A stretch of DNA of 64,000 nt, from the NCBI GenBank assembly GCA_021732445.1, contig JAKFUZ010000024.1:1-64000 (forward strand). Direction: 5' to 3'. Below are positions 42,056 through 51,769 of this stretch, piece after piece. The DNA comes from Sphingomonas sp. (GTDB taxonomy: Bacteria; Pseudomonadota; Alphaproteobacteria; Sphingomonadales; Sphingomonadaceae). Under the pieces are notes generated by a model that saw only the letters and a list, made by a program, of their open reading frames with translations, made no database searches and was not told the DNA's origin. Within the stretch, counting starts at the first letter, position 1; each line of letters begins with the position of its first letter. The position numbers and the translations under genes are program-made.

Positions 42056-43268
42056 GCTCGCCGCCAAACTGCGGATAGCGCCCCAGTGTCAGCAACAGCA
42101 CGCCGCCGCCTGCGAACATCGCCACTGCCGCCATCAGCATCACGTCATAGCTACCGGTCTTGTCGCGCACCACGCCGTAAAGGATCGGCGATATCGCACT
42201 GCCAATGCCGAACGGCATGTAAAGCGCGCCGTAAATGGCACCATAATTGGCCATGCCGAAATAGCGCGCGGCGAGAAAGGCGATAACGTCACTCTCCGCT
42301 CCTGCGGCCAAGCCGAGCAGGAAACCACCGGCCATAATGACGGAAAGGCCGGCAGTGTGGCCCATCAGCAAATAGGCAGCGATGGCCGGGAGCAACATGG
42401 CCGGGAAAGCGACACCCGGCGCCCAAAAACGGTCGAACAGCAACCCTACCAGCACCCGCCCGGCAAGGATTCCCAGCGCCACCACGCCCAGCACGCTCGC
42501 CGCCGCGGCAGGATCGAACCCGTGCAGCGCGACGATTTGCGCCATGTGAATATGCGCGCCGCCATAAGCGAGCGCGATCAACAGGATGGATAGCGCAAGC
42601 ACCCAGAAGCGGTGGCCTCCCATCGCCTGTCGCAAGCTCAGTCCGACGACCCGGCCGTTTGTATCCATTACGCCTGGGGGGCGCTCGTCGGCGCGGGGCT
42701 CGCGAAACCACAGCAGCGCCACAGGCAGCGCGACCAGCAGCGGGAACAATGCGACGACGGGAAAAGCCAGCCGCCAGCCGCCATAGCCGATCGCCGCGAC
42801 CGCTACCCTGGGGACCAGTATTGCCGACAGCGAGGTGCCGACGAGCATGATGCCCAGCGCCAGACCGCGGTTCCTGGTGAACCACATGCTGACCGCGCGG
42901 CTCCAGGTAACAGGCGTCGACCCGATGCCGATCAGGCCGAGCACTGCCCAGAATGCCCACCAGCCGGGGAGTGACCCCGGCACGAACCAGAAGGCAGCGA
43001 ACACGATGATGAAGCCGATCAGCGACCCGATGGCTACACGGCGCACCCCGAACCGGTCGGCCATCGACCCATAGAGCGGCGCCAGCATTGACGCGATGAT
43101 GCCGAAGATCGTCACGCCACCGGCAATCGCTGCAAAGTCCCACCCATATTCGCTATGAATTGGCCCCATCACCAGCGGCAGCACGTTGAACGGCAGCGGC
43201 GATGCCCCGCAGGCGACACCGAGCAGCGACGCCGCGAGGACTCGCCAGCCTTTCCTGAATTCGCTCAT
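42039..43268 (-). CDS. MFS transporter (monocarboxylate/oxalate-formate type)
   Basis: 409 residues with 12 predicted membrane helices. The MFS loop signature GSMADRFGVRR after helix 2 and the GRVLVGLLFDRF repeat in the second half are intact. Resembles the oxalate/formate antiporter and monocarboxylate group. It would carry an organic acid across the inner membrane after TonB-dependent entry. It overlaps the FAD-oxidase gene and lies 141 bases downstream of the receptor gene. Confidence 0.85.
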   Translation of the reverse strand: MSEFRKGWRVLAASLLGVACGASPLPFNVLPLVMGPIHSEYGWDFAAIAGGVTIFGIIASMLAPLYGSMADRFGVRRVAIGSLIGFIIVFAAFWFVPGSLPGWWAFWAVLGLIGIGSTPVTWSRAVSMWFTRNRGLALGIMLVGTSLSAILVPRVAVAAIGYGGWRLAFPVVALFPLLVALPVALLWFREPRADERPPGVMDTNGRVVGLSLRQAMGGHRFWVLALSILLIALAYGGAHIHMAQIVALHGFDPAAAASVLGVVALGILAGRVLVGLLFDRFWAPGVAFPAMLLPAIAAYLLMGHTAGLSVIMAGGFLLGLAAGAESDVIAFLAARYFGMANYGAIYGALYMPFGIGSAISPILYGVVRDKTGSYDVMLMAAVAMFAGGGVLLLTLGRYPQFGGEHGHAH

Positions 43269-43409
43269 GCGCCATGCTCCCGGGTGCGCGTGGACCGATC
43301 GACATCCATGCCCATCTATCGGGAAAACCCTTGCCGGTCACAAGCGCGACGCGGCGGTGACCGCAGCGGCAACGCGACAGCGCCTGCCGCCGGGGGTTTT
43401 GTCGTCATG

Positions 43410-45959
43410 TCAAAAGGCAAACCGCCCGCGCACCACCCAGCTACGCGGCGGGTTGAAATAGGTCGTATTGACCAGTGCCGATTGCGTGAAAGCGGTATCG
43501 AAGCAGTTGGTGCACTGGATTGATAGTTGCCACGCCCTTTCCGGCCCGTTCAGCGCCAGCCCGGCATTGACGACCCAGGCCGCCTGGCTGAACGATCCGA
43601 TCACCAGCGCGCCCGCATTGGGATTGAAGGCGAAGGTGCCGTTCGGCCCGGTGATGCTGCCGCGAAAGACCGACAGATTGGCGGTCGCGACCTGCTGATC
43701 GCTATGGTAGCTGGCATTGACTGAAGGTGTGAGCGACAGCCGACCGACCGGCACGTCATAGCTGCCCCCTACCGCCACGGTGAAGTCGGGAGTGCGGACC
43801 GGCGTGGCGATATTGCCCTGGGCGGTGACGATGCCCGCGCCGCACGCCGGGGCGTTGTTGGCAGGCGTACCGGCGGGCGACGTACTTGGCGTGCCGGGCA
43901 CCTGGCCGGCCGCCAGCTGCGCGCGGCAGGCCGCCTGCTGCCCGGCGACCGATTGCACGCCGAAGCTGTCGAATGCCGGCGCGTTGCGATTAATCACATA
44001 GCCATCATTCTGATAGCCGACATTGACATACAGGTTCAGCCCGCGCGTCGGCACGACAGAAAATTCAGCCTCGACGCCGGTGTTCTGGTAATCGGCGAAG
44101 TTGCGGGTGACGAAACTGATCGCCCCGGTCGTCGGGTTAACGATCCCCGACGGTGTTTGCAGGTTGCTGACATCCTCATGGTAGACGGTCACGTTGGCGC
44201 GCAGCCGGTGATCGAAAAATTCGGATTTGACCCCGCCTTCATAGCTCCAGACGGTTTCCGGGTTGAACGGCAGCACCGCCGACGGGGTATAGCCGCGCGC
44301 GTTCCAGCCGCCCGATTTGAAGCCGCGTGTGGCGCTGGCATAGAGCAGGATGTCGTCATCGAGCTTGTAGTTGATCGCAAAGCGCGGGGTCCACTGCTTG
44401 GTCCGCAGCTTTAGCGGAATGGGCACCGCCGCCGGCACCGTCGTGCCATTGGCGGGTACGAAGAAATTCTGGTCGAACAGGCGCGTGGCCGGCGGGGTAG
44501 CGGTTGCGCACACGGCCCGCAGATCGAAATATTGGAGCGTTTTGGTTTCGTCCGTGTAGCGGATGCCTGCCGTCAACTTCAATTGATCGGTGATATTCAG
44601 GTCGCCCTGAGCATAGCCGGCAAAAGCTTCAGTATTATTCTTCAGAATACGGTCGCCGAGCACCAGTGACAAGGTTGGCGACAGGGTAAAGACATCGGCG
44701 AAATCGGTCGTGTTGTTTTCCTTCAGATAGTAAAAGCCGGCGACGTAATCGATCAGGCTGCCGCCCAGTTTGCCGTTCAGTTTTATTTCCTGACTGAACT
44801 GATCGACCTTGCCGTCATTGATGATCGTAAAGGCGCCACGCGTAAATCCGCGCACGGCCGGCAGCGGGTTGGCAACTGTCGGGCCGGTCCGCCCGTCAAA
44901 AAAGTCCAGCGCATATTGCTGCGTCTGATTGACAAAGCCCGTTATCAGCGAAAGCGTCGTACCCGGCGCAACATCGATCCCAAGATTGGACGTGAACAGG
45001 TTGGTCGCGGTGCGATTGCCAAGGCCATAGCCGGCTTTGCGGCCCCGTATTCCCAGACCGGCGAAGTTCGCAGCACCCGGCACTTCGCTCAAGCCCGTGG
45101 TCGAAAAGCGGCCATTGCAATTGGTGGGGTTTGCCGGGTCGCAGGTGAAGTTCAGAATATTTTCGCCATCAGCCTGAATATAGGCATAGCTGCCGCTCCA
45201 GCGAACATCCGGCGATAGCTCGCCATGCACCCCAAGCCGCGCACCCCACCCGTCATCATCGTTCAATCGCTGGCGGGTGATGTTGTTGATGGTGTAGCCG
45301 TCATCATCCTGCCAATAGCCGGAAACCTTGATCTGGAAGCTGTCGGCGAGCGGGATATCGAGCGATCCGCGCACCAGTTTTTTGTTGTACGCGCCGTAGC
45401 CACCCTCGACATAGCCGCCAAATTCCTTGCGCGGCTGCCGCAGGATCACATTGATTGCACCGCCTGTGGTGTTTCGGCCGAACAATGTGCCCTGCGGCCC
45501 GCGCAGCACCTCGACGCGCTCGACGTCAAACAGATTGAGATTGTTGGCATTCTGCCGCGAAAGATAGATGTCATCGACATAGGTGCCGACGGGCGGATCG
45601 AAGGTCGCGATCGTTTCGGTGTTGCCAAGGCCGCGAATATAATAGGCGTTGGCAGAGCCAAGCCCGGTGTTGTTCTGCGCGATCAGATTGGGCACCAGCT
45701 GGCCGATGTCTAGCGCGCTGGCGACGCCCGCTGCCCGAAGCTGATCCGATGAAAACGCCGAAATGGCGATAGGCACGTCCTGTACGCTCTCGTTGCGGCG
45801 TTGCGCCGTCACGACAATTTCGGCGAGCCCGTCATTCTGTGCTGAATCCTGTGCATCCTTCGCCTGCGCCGGCGCGGGTGCCGCCGGTTCATCGCGCGCA
45901 AATGCCGGAGCGCAAAGCGTAAGGGTGAGGGCGGTAGCGGTGAGCAGATGCAGTTTCAT
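43410..45959 (-). CDS. TonB-dependent outer-membrane receptor
   Basis: 849 residues. Signal peptide MKLHLLTATALTLTLCAPAFA, TonB-box-like EIVVTAQRR, plug domain with EVLRGPQGTLFGRNTTGGAI, and a long barrel ending in VVRGRFAF with a terminal Phe. The open frame runs far upstream, but the real start is the ATG at 45959, since the extra stretch is basic, lacks a signal peptide and crosses the operator. The operator at 46021-46036 lies 62 bases before the start. Likely imports the substrate of the regulon (inference). Confidence 0.9.
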   Translation of the reverse strand: MKLHLLTATALTLTLCAPAFARDEPAAPAPAQAKDAQDSAQNDGLAEIVVTAQRRNESVQDVPIAISAFSSDQLRAAGVASALDIGQLVPNLIAQNNTGLGSANAYYIRGLGNTETIATFDPPVGTYVDDIYLSRQNANNLNLFDVERVEVLRGPQGTLFGRNTTGGAINVILRQPRKEFGGYVEGGYGAYNKKLVRGSLDIPLADSFQIKVSGYWQDDDGYTINNITRQRLNDDDGWGARLGVHGELSPDVRWSGSYAYIQADGENILNFTCDPANPTNCNGRFSTTGLSEVPGAANFAGLGIRGRKAGYGLGNRTATNLFTSNLGIDVAPGTTLSLITGFVNQTQQYALDFFDGRTGPTVANPLPAVRGFTRGAFTIINDGKVDQFSQEIKLNGKLGGSLIDYVAGFYYLKENNTTDFADVFTLSPTLSLVLGDRILKNNTEAFAGYAQGDLNITDQLKLTAGIRYTDETKTLQYFDLRAVCATATPPATRLFDQNFFVPANGTTVPAAVPIPLKLRTKQWTPRFAINYKLDDDILLYASATRGFKSGGWNARGYTPSAVLPFNPETVWSYEGGVKSEFFDHRLRANVTVYHEDVSNLQTPSGIVNPTTGAISFVTRNFADYQNTGVEAEFSVVPTRGLNLYVNVGYQNDGYVINRNAPAFDSFGVQSVAGQQAACRAQLAAGQVPGTPSTSPAGTPANNAPACGAGIVTAQGNIATPVRTPDFTVAVGGSYDVPVGRLSLTPSVNASYHSDQQVATANLSVFRGSITGPNGTFAFNPNAGALVIGSFSQAAWVVNAGLALNGPERAWQLSIQCTNCFDTAFTQSALVNTTYFNPPRSWVVRGRFAF

Positions 45960-46020
45960 GGCGAACTCCCTTGGGTCGAGCGGCAATTTCGTCCCTGCTA
46001 TCGAAGGTTTCTTGTTTCTT

Positions 46021-46036
46021 ATTTGTCCGGACAAAT
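46021..46036. promoter_or_regulatory. TTGTCCGGACAA operator, site 2 (16-base perfect palindrome)
   Basis: ATTTGTCCGGACAAAT is perfectly palindromic. It lies between the TonB receptor (minus) and the membrane protein gene (plus), 62 and 56 bases from their starts. Confidence 0.85.
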
Positions 46037-46091
46037 TTTCATGTATCATTCGATGTGTCAAGCCGGGCCGTACTGAAAGGATTGTGCCGAC

Positions 46092-46769
46092 ATGGGGGAA
46101 CTCGCCTATCGCAGCCTCGTCTATGCGCACCTGTTGCTGTTCGTTCTGTGGCTTGGCGGCGATGTCGGTGTGTTCGTGCTTGGCCAGCATTTTCGCAAAC
46201 GAAGTGCCTATTCGCTGGAGCAGCGGCTGGCGCTGCTGAAGCTGCTGGTGGCGGTCGATATGGGGCCGCGCACGGCCTGGGCGCTCATGGTACCGGTGTC
46301 GCTCAGCGTCGCGGCTGCGGGCGGCTGGATTTCGCTGCCGGCCTGGCTCGTGGTCGCGGCATGGGTCGCGGGGCTGATGTGGCTTTGGCTGGTCTGGGAT
46401 TCGCATCGGAACGATCAAACCCCGCGCGCTGCGCGCAACCGGCGAATCGAAGGCTGGATCAAATATGGTATCACCGCTTTTTACCTGTGGGTGGGCGCGG
46501 CGTCGCTCATCACCGGTAGCCCGGTTGCCGCGCCGTGGCTGGCATGGAAGGCGCTGCTGTTCGGGCTGATATTCGTCGCCGCAATCCTGATTGATCTGGC
46601 GTTCAAGTCCGTCGGACCACAACTTGGCCGCCTGATTACCGAAGGATCTTCGGACGCGACCGAGATTCCGCTGCGGCGGACGATGGACCGTACCCGCATG
46701 TTCGTGCTGGTCGTCTATGCGTTGTTGCTGGTAACGGCATGGCTTGGCGTCGCAAAGCCGGCAGGATGA
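46092..46769 (+). CDS. Integral membrane protein, CopD/DUF2269-like
   Basis: 225 residues with about six membrane helices: YRSLVYAHLLLFVLWLGGDV, then MVPVSLSVAAAGG, LVVAAWVAGLMWLWLVW, a C-terminal pair (WKALLFGLIFVAAILIDLAF, FVLVVYALLLVTAWLG). Histidines (H13, H33) near the membrane face recall CopD and cytochrome b561-like heme-binding proteins. It could carry electrons or support uptake. It is expressed from the operator-2 promoter and is followed by a third operator, so it is a one-gene transcript. Confidence 0.65.
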   Translation: MGELAYRSLVYAHLLLFVLWLGGDVGVFVLGQHFRKRSAYSLEQRLALLKLLVAVDMGPRTAWALMVPVSLSVAAAGGWISLPAWLVVAAWVAGLMWLWLVWDSHRNDQTPRAARNRRIEGWIKYGITAFYLWVGAASLITGSPVAAPWLAWKALLFGLIFVAAILIDLAFKSVGPQLGRLITEGSSDATEIPLRRTMDRTRMFVLVVYALLLVTAWLGVAKPAG

Positions 46770-46804
46770 CGGCCCGACGCACATTACGACTTGACGCAGC
46801 AAAG

Positions 46805-46816
46805 TTGTCCGGACAA
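46805..46816. promoter_or_regulatory. TTGTCCGGACAA operator, site 3
   Basis: Perfect 12-base palindrome, 30 bases before the CitE-like start at 46846, with the same 16-base context as site 1. It drives the CitE-MaoC-ACAD-CoA-transferase operon. Confidence 0.8.
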
Positions 46817-46845
46817 ATCATGATGCCATGACGAGGCAATCATCG

Positions 46846-47664
46846 ATGGGCGCAGCCATGGGACTGACAAGCCTGTTGTTCGTACCAGGATCAACGCCTT
46901 CGCGGTTCGCCAAGGCGCTGGCCAGCGATGCCGATATTGTCTGCATCGACCTTGAAGATGCGGTTGCGGCAGACGCCAAGGCGGAAGCGCGGGCAGCGGC
47001 GATTGACGCGCTCGGCAACCGAGTGGCCATCCGCATTAATGGCGTGATGACGCCGGAGGGCGTGGCGGATCTGCTTGCGCTCGCTGCGGCGCCTGTGTTG
47101 CCTGGATTGGTGCTGCTTCCCAAGGTCGAGTCGGCAGACGAGGTTGCCATTGCCCGGCACCATCTGCCGGGCGCCAGCTTCATTCCATTGATCGAAACGG
47201 CGCGCGGTATCCGGCTGGGGCATGCAATTGGCCAGGCACCTGGCGTGGTCGCGATGATGTTCGGCGGCGGCGACCTTGCGGGCGAGCTCGGCGTTGCGCT
47301 TGCCTGGGAACCGCTGGCGGTGGCGCGCGGCCTGTTCATCCTTGCTTGTGGTGAAGCGGGGGTGCCGGCAATCGACGTCCCGTGGATTGTCCTGGACGAC
47401 ACGCAGGGGCTGGCGGAAGAGGCGCGGCGTGCGCATGCTATCGGCTTTCAGGCCAAGGCGGCGATCCACCCGGCACAACTGCCAACGATCCACGCCGCCA
47501 TGCGCCCGTCGCCAGACCTGGTTGCCGAGGCGCAGGCGGCGCTTGCGGCCTATGACGCGGCGGGCGGGCGGGCGATCCGCTTCCAGGGACGGATGCTGGA
47601 GGCGCCGATCATTCGCCGCTATGCCCGCATCATCAGCATGGCGAACGCCAGGGAGTTGGCATAA
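46846..47664 (+). CDS. CitE-like (HpcH/HpaI) acyl-CoA lyase
   Basis: 272 residues. LFVPGSTPSRFAKAL, the Mg-binding DIVCIDLEDAV, LPKVESADEV and IETARGIRLGHAI are the CitE/citramalyl-CoA lyase motifs. It cleaves a beta-hydroxyacyl-CoA to acetyl-CoA and a ketoacid or malyl-type analogue. The ATG at 46846 is preferred because GAGG lies nine bases before it; the ATG at 46828 sits too close to the operator. Paired with a MaoC hydratase and a class III CoA-transferase it matches the known itaconate-type trio (CoA-transferase, itaconyl-CoA hydratase, citramalyl-CoA lyase). Confidence 0.85.
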   Translation: MGAAMGLTSLLFVPGSTPSRFAKALASDADIVCIDLEDAVAADAKAEARAAAIDALGNRVAIRINGVMTPEGVADLLALAAAPVLPGLVLLPKVESADEVAIARHHLPGASFIPLIETARGIRLGHAIGQAPGVVAMMFGGGDLAGELGVALAWEPLAVARGLFILACGEAGVPAIDVPWIVLDDTQGLAEEARRAHAIGFQAKAAIHPAQLPTIHAAMRPSPDLVAEAQAALAAYDAAGGRAIRFQGRMLEAPIIRRYARIISMANARELA

Positions 47665-48173
47665 TGCGTGACGGCGTGACCGAGGTGGCTCCGGGCCGCT
47701 TCCGTGAGAATTACGGACGATCCTATGAGGATTTCGTTGTCGGGCATATCTATGAGCATCGCCCGGGCCGGACCATCACCGATGCCGACAATGTGTGGTT
47801 TACCCTGCTGACCATGAACACCCACCCGGCCCATTTCGATTATGAATTCGCCAGAAAGACCGAATTCGGCAAGCCGCTGATATGCTCGCCGCTGACCGTT
47901 GCGCTGATGGTGGGGATGAGCGTGTCGGACGTAAGCCAGAAGGCGGTTGCCAATCTTGGCTGGGACAATATCCGCCTCACCCATCCGCTGTTCCCCGGCG
48001 ACACGCTCTATGCCGAGAGCGAGGTTTTGGACAAGCGCGAGTCAAGCTCTCGGCCCGAACAGGGGATCGTCACGGTGAAGACGATCGGCAAGAACCAGCA
48101 CGGCGATGTCGTCTGCACGTTCAGCCGCACCATGTTGATCTGGAAGCGGGGCTTTGGCCCCGTGGACGACTGA
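47664..48173 (+). CDS. MaoC-family acyl-CoA hydratase
   Basis: 169 residues, hot-dog fold. DFVVGHIYEHRPGRTIT, NTHPAHFDYEFARKTEFGK and LICSPLTVALMVGMSV keep the Asp/His hydratase dyad; TLYAESEVLDKRES completes the fold. Mesaconyl- and itaconyl-CoA hydratases have this form. It starts one base inside the CitE-like stop (TAATG) and thus acts just before the lyase. Confidence 0.85.
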   Translation: MRDGVTEVAPGRFRENYGRSYEDFVVGHIYEHRPGRTITDADNVWFTLLTMNTHPAHFDYEFARKTEFGKPLICSPLTVALMVGMSVSDVSQKAVANLGWDNIRLTHPLFPGDTLYAESEVLDKRESSSRPEQGIVTVKTIGKNQHGDVVCTFSRTMLIWKRGFGPVDD

Positions 48174-48180
48174 GGAACCG

Positions 48181-49362
48181 ATGATGGCAAGCGCCCTGAA
48201 TGTGATACGTCCCCCGATCGACGTGGACGAGGAGGCCGCGCTGCTGGACGCGATCGATCGCTGGATCGAGCGCGAGGTGCGCCCCGTGGTGATGAAATAT
48301 GACCATGACGATATCTGGCCTGCCGAACTCGTCGATCAGATGGTCGAGATGGGCCTGTTCGGCGCGACGATCGGCAAGCAATATGGCGGCCTGGGCCTGC
48401 CAGCGACTACTTATGCCAAGATTGTCGCCCAAATCTCGTCTTACTGGATGGCGATCACCGGCATCTTCAATTCGCACCTCATCATGGCGGTGGCGGTCGA
48501 GAAATTCGGAACCGAGGCACAAAAGCACCTCTGGCTGCCCAAATTTGCCAGCGGTGAAATTCGCGGTGGTCTTGCGCTTACCGAACCCAATGCCGGTACT
48601 GACTTACAGGCCATCCGCACCACGGCGGTGCGCGACGGCGATGACTATGTCATCAACGGCACCAAGACCTGGATCTCGAATGGCATCAAGGGCAGTTGCT
48701 TTGCGCTGCTCGTCAAGACCGACCCGAAGGCCGATCCGCGCTACAAGGGGATGAGCCTGTTCATTGCCCCCAAGCAGCAAGGCTTTTCGACCGGCAAGAA
48801 ATTTGAAAAGCTCGGCTACAAGTCGATCGATTCCGCTGAACTGATTTTCGACAATTACCGCCTGCCCGCTGCCAACCTGATCGGCGAACGCGAGGGCCAG
48901 GGGTTTTTCCAGGCCACGGGTGGGTTGGAGCTTGGCCGCATCAATGTCGCGGCGCGGGGCGTGGGGCTCGCCGAAGGGGCGCTCCGGCTCGCCACCAACT
49001 ATGCGCAGATCCGGGAAACCATGGGCAAGCCGATCGCCGAACATCAGGCGATTCAGCTCAAGATCGGCGAGATGGTGACGCGCGCCCGCGCCGCCCGGTT
49101 GCTCACCTTCGATGCCGCCCAAGCCTATGATCGCGGCGAACGCTGCGACATGGAAGCGGGCATGGCGAAGTTCTTCGCCTCTGAAGCTGCGGTGAAGAAT
49201 GCCGAAGAGGGCATGCGCATCTTCGGCGGCTACGCTTATTCCAAGGAATATGAAATTGAGCGATATTACCGTGATTCGATGCTGATGTGCATTGGTGAGG
49301 GCACCAACGAGATGCAGCGGATCATCATTTCCAAGCAATGGATAAAGCGGAACCCGGCATGA
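48181..49362 (+). CDS. Acyl-CoA dehydrogenase
   Basis: 393 residues. GGLALTEPNAGTDLQAIRT binds FAD/substrate, VINGTKTWISNG follows, and the C-terminal EEGMRIFGGYAYSKEYEIE contains the usual catalytic Glu region; IGEGTNEMQR ends the domain. It makes the 2,3-double bond of an acyl-CoA and passes electrons to ETF. Start 48181 or 48184 (ATGATG) follows GAGG. It sits after the MaoC hydratase, so dehydrogenation, hydration and C-C cleavage are encoded in one operon. Confidence 0.9.
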   Translation: MMASALNVIRPPIDVDEEAALLDAIDRWIEREVRPVVMKYDHDDIWPAELVDQMVEMGLFGATIGKQYGGLGLPATTYAKIVAQISSYWMAITGIFNSHLIMAVAVEKFGTEAQKHLWLPKFASGEIRGGLALTEPNAGTDLQAIRTTAVRDGDDYVINGTKTWISNGIKGSCFALLVKTDPKADPRYKGMSLFIAPKQQGFSTGKKFEKLGYKSIDSAELIFDNYRLPAANLIGEREGQGFFQATGGLELGRINVAARGVGLAEGALRLATNYAQIRETMGKPIAEHQAIQLKIGEMVTRARAARLLTFDAAQAYDRGERCDMEAGMAKFFASEAAVKNAEEGMRIFGGYAYSKEYEIERYYRDSMLMCIGEGTNEMQRIIISKQWIKRNPA

Positions 49363-49483
49363 TCGCGGCCGCGAACACGCGCCGCCTGCATGCGGGCTGG
49401 CGCCATGCCGCGCGGGCCGTTTGGCAGCAACTCTGCCCGAACGGCGCCGGCCAAGGCTGCGGCGTTGCCGGCGTCCGGATGGC

Positions 49484-50677
49484 ATGACCGCCCGCCCGCT
49501 CCCCCTGGCCGGTTTCCGCATTCTCGCCGCCGAGCAATATGGCGCCGGGCCTTATGGCACCATGTTCCTCGCGCAACTGGGCGCTGAGGTCATCAAGATT
49601 GAACCGCCCAAGGGCGGCGACAGCGCACGGCAATCGGGGCCATATTATCTGGGCCCCGATGACAGCCTGTTCTTTCAGACGTTCAACCTCAACAAGCGCT
49701 CATTGACGCTCGACACGCGGAGCGAGGCGGGGCGCGCGGTGCTGCACCGGCTGGTCAGGACGGCGGACGCCGTGACCAACAATGCGCGCGGCGACCTGCC
49801 GGCGAGGCTCGGGCTGGATTACAACACGCTGGGTGCGGTCAACCCGGCAATCGTGTGTGTCCATGCCTCTGCCTATGGCCGGACCGGCCCGCGCGCCTCC
49901 TGGCCTGGTTATGACTATCTGATGCAGGCCGAGGCCGGCTTCATGGCGATGACCGGCGCGCCCGACGACCCCCCGACGCGCTTTGGCCTGTCGATGGTCG
50001 ACTTCATTACCGGCACCATGCTGGCGACGGCAACGCTCGCCGGGCTGATCGAGGCGCGTGCGACCGGAACGGGGCGTGATTTCGATCTGTCGCTGCTCGA
50101 TGCCGCGCTCCACCAGACCAGCTACCCGGCGCTGTGGTATCTGAACGAGGGCTTTGAGACCGGCCGCGCGCCGCGCTCAGCGCACCCGTCCGTCACGCCG
50201 TCCCAGGCGTTTCGCACCGCCGATGGCTGGATTTTCGTGATGGCGCAGCTCCCAAAATTCTGGGCGCTGCTCGCCGATGCGATTGGCGTTGCGCATCTGA
50301 AGGACGATCCGCGCTTTGCGACAGTTGCGGCCCGACTGGAAAACCGTGAAGCGCTAACCGTCATTCTGGACGGCGTCTTCCTGCAGCACGCCACCGCGCA
50401 CTGGGAACAGCGGCTGGGCGGCGTCGTTCCGGTCGCGCCGGTTTATGGGCTGGCCCAGGCTATCGACAATCCGCGCATCGCCGACATGATCGACACCGTG
50501 GCGCATCCGGACAAACCCGGCGGGATGCGCGTTCTTGCCAATCCGATCAGGATCGATGGAGAGCGACTGCCTAATCGGGCGGCACCCAAGCTGGGCTCGG
50601 ACAGCGATGCGCTGCTTGCCGAAGCAGGGTTCGATCCGCAGGAAATTGCTGCGCTGCGCGCTGGCGGCGTCATCTGA
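49484..50677 (+). CDS. CaiB/BaiF class III CoA-transferase
   Basis: 397 residues. FRILAAEQYGAGPYGTMFLAQLG, EVIKIEPPKGGD and the catalytic-Asp stretch SMVDFITGTMLATATLAG are family hallmarks. It probably activates the dicarboxylic intermediate before the acyl-CoA dehydrogenase. The start at MTARPLPL is chosen since the extra upstream codons are basic and unlike family members. A second transferase follows three bases after its stop. Confidence 0.85.
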   Translation: MTARPLPLAGFRILAAEQYGAGPYGTMFLAQLGAEVIKIEPPKGGDSARQSGPYYLGPDDSLFFQTFNLNKRSLTLDTRSEAGRAVLHRLVRTADAVTNNARGDLPARLGLDYNTLGAVNPAIVCVHASAYGRTGPRASWPGYDYLMQAEAGFMAMTGAPDDPPTRFGLSMVDFITGTMLATATLAGLIEARATGTGRDFDLSLLDAALHQTSYPALWYLNEGFETGRAPRSAHPSVTPSQAFRTADGWIFVMAQLPKFWALLADAIGVAHLKDDPRFATVAARLENREALTVILDGVFLQHATAHWEQRLGGVVPVAPVYGLAQAIDNPRIADMIDTVAHPDKPGGMRVLANPIRIDGERLPNRAAPKLGSDSDALLAEAGFDPQEIAALRAGGVI

Positions 50678-50680
50678 GCG

Positions 50681-51760
50681 ATGGGCAAGCTCAGCGGCAT
50701 CAGGGTCGTTGACCTCACCCAGTTTCTGCCGGGCCCGATGATGACGATGATGATGGCCGATCATGGCGCTGAGGTTATCAAGGTCGAACCGCTCACCGGC
50801 GATCCCGCGCGCGGCCAGGCACCGTTCGAGGCAGGGCAGTCGGTGTGGTTTCGCAACCTCAACCGCGGCAAGCGCAGCGTGGCACTGGACCTGAAGAGCG
50901 AAAGCGGCAAGGCAGCACTCTGGGCGCTGATCGATGAGGCCGATATGGTCGTGGAAGGATTCCGCCCCGGCGTGATTGGCCGGCTGGGCTTTGGCTATGA
51001 GGCAGTCGCGGCGCGCAATCGCCGCGCCATTTATTGCTCGATCAGTGCTTTTGGGCAATCCGGTCCGCTTGCGCATCATCCAGCCCATGACATCGCGGTT
51101 CAGGCATTGTCGGGCTTCCTGTCGGTCAATGACGGCGCGGACGGCACTCCGGTTGTCCCCGGCGTGCCGTCGGCCGACATGGCCGCCGGGCTTACCGCGC
51201 TGGCAGCGGTGCTGATGGCACTTGTCGGTCGCGATCGGACAGGCCGAGGCGACTATATCGACATCGCCATGTATGACGCGATGCTCCCCTGGTGCGCGCA
51301 TATTGCCGGTGAGGCGATTGCCGGCGGCGGACCGCCGCGTTCCGCCGACCAGCGGTCATTGGGCGGTGCCGCGTTCTACAATGTCTATCGTACCGCCGAT
51401 GAGCGTTACATTGTGCTTGGGGGGCGCGAGCTGAAGTTCGCCGCCAATTTGCTGAGCGCGCTCGATCGGGCCGACCTGATCCCGATTGCCGGGGCGCCCG
51501 CCGGAGAGCAGGGCGCGCTGATCGCTTTCCTGCAAGACACCTTCATGCAACGGACGCGCGACGAATGGGTGGCGTGGTTTGCCGGCAAGGATGTCGCCTT
51601 TGCGCCCGTGCTCGATTTTGCCGAAGCGCTGGCCGCGCCGCATGTCGCCGATCGGGAGCTGCTAAGGCACCATGAAGGCGCTCATCACATTGCGCCGTCC
51701 ATTCGTTTCAAGGAGGATGAGTCGCACGTCAGCATCGCCTCCGATTTGGGCGCGGGCTGA
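50681..51760 (+). CDS. CaiB/BaiF class III CoA-transferase, second copy
   Basis: 359 residues. IRVVDLTQFLPGPMMTMMMADHG and EVIKVEPLTGDPAR open it; SADMAAGLTALAAVLMAL carries the catalytic Asp region; GRGDYIDIAMYDAM follows. It is diverged from the preceding copy, so the pair may form a heterodimer or serve two acids. The end converges on the gntR gene with nine bases between. Confidence 0.85.
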   Translation: MGKLSGIRVVDLTQFLPGPMMTMMMADHGAEVIKVEPLTGDPARGQAPFEAGQSVWFRNLNRGKRSVALDLKSESGKAALWALIDEADMVVEGFRPGVIGRLGFGYEAVAARNRRAIYCSISAFGQSGPLAHHPAHDIAVQALSGFLSVNDGADGTPVVPGVPSADMAAGLTALAAVLMALVGRDRTGRGDYIDIAMYDAMLPWCAHIAGEAIAGGGPPRSADQRSLGGAAFYNVYRTADERYIVLGGRELKFAANLLSALDRADLIPIAGAPAGEQGALIAFLQDTFMQRTRDEWVAWFAGKDVAFAPVLDFAEALAAPHVADRELLRHHEGAHHIAPSIRFKEDESHVSIASDLGAG

Positions 51761-51769
51761 GCGATGGCG

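Noticed and set aside
45960..46802. N-terminal extension of the second TonB receptor to 1130 residues
   Set aside because: The extension lacks a signal peptide, crosses operator site 2 and the divergent membrane-protein gene; MKLHLLTATAL at 45959 is a clear signal peptide.
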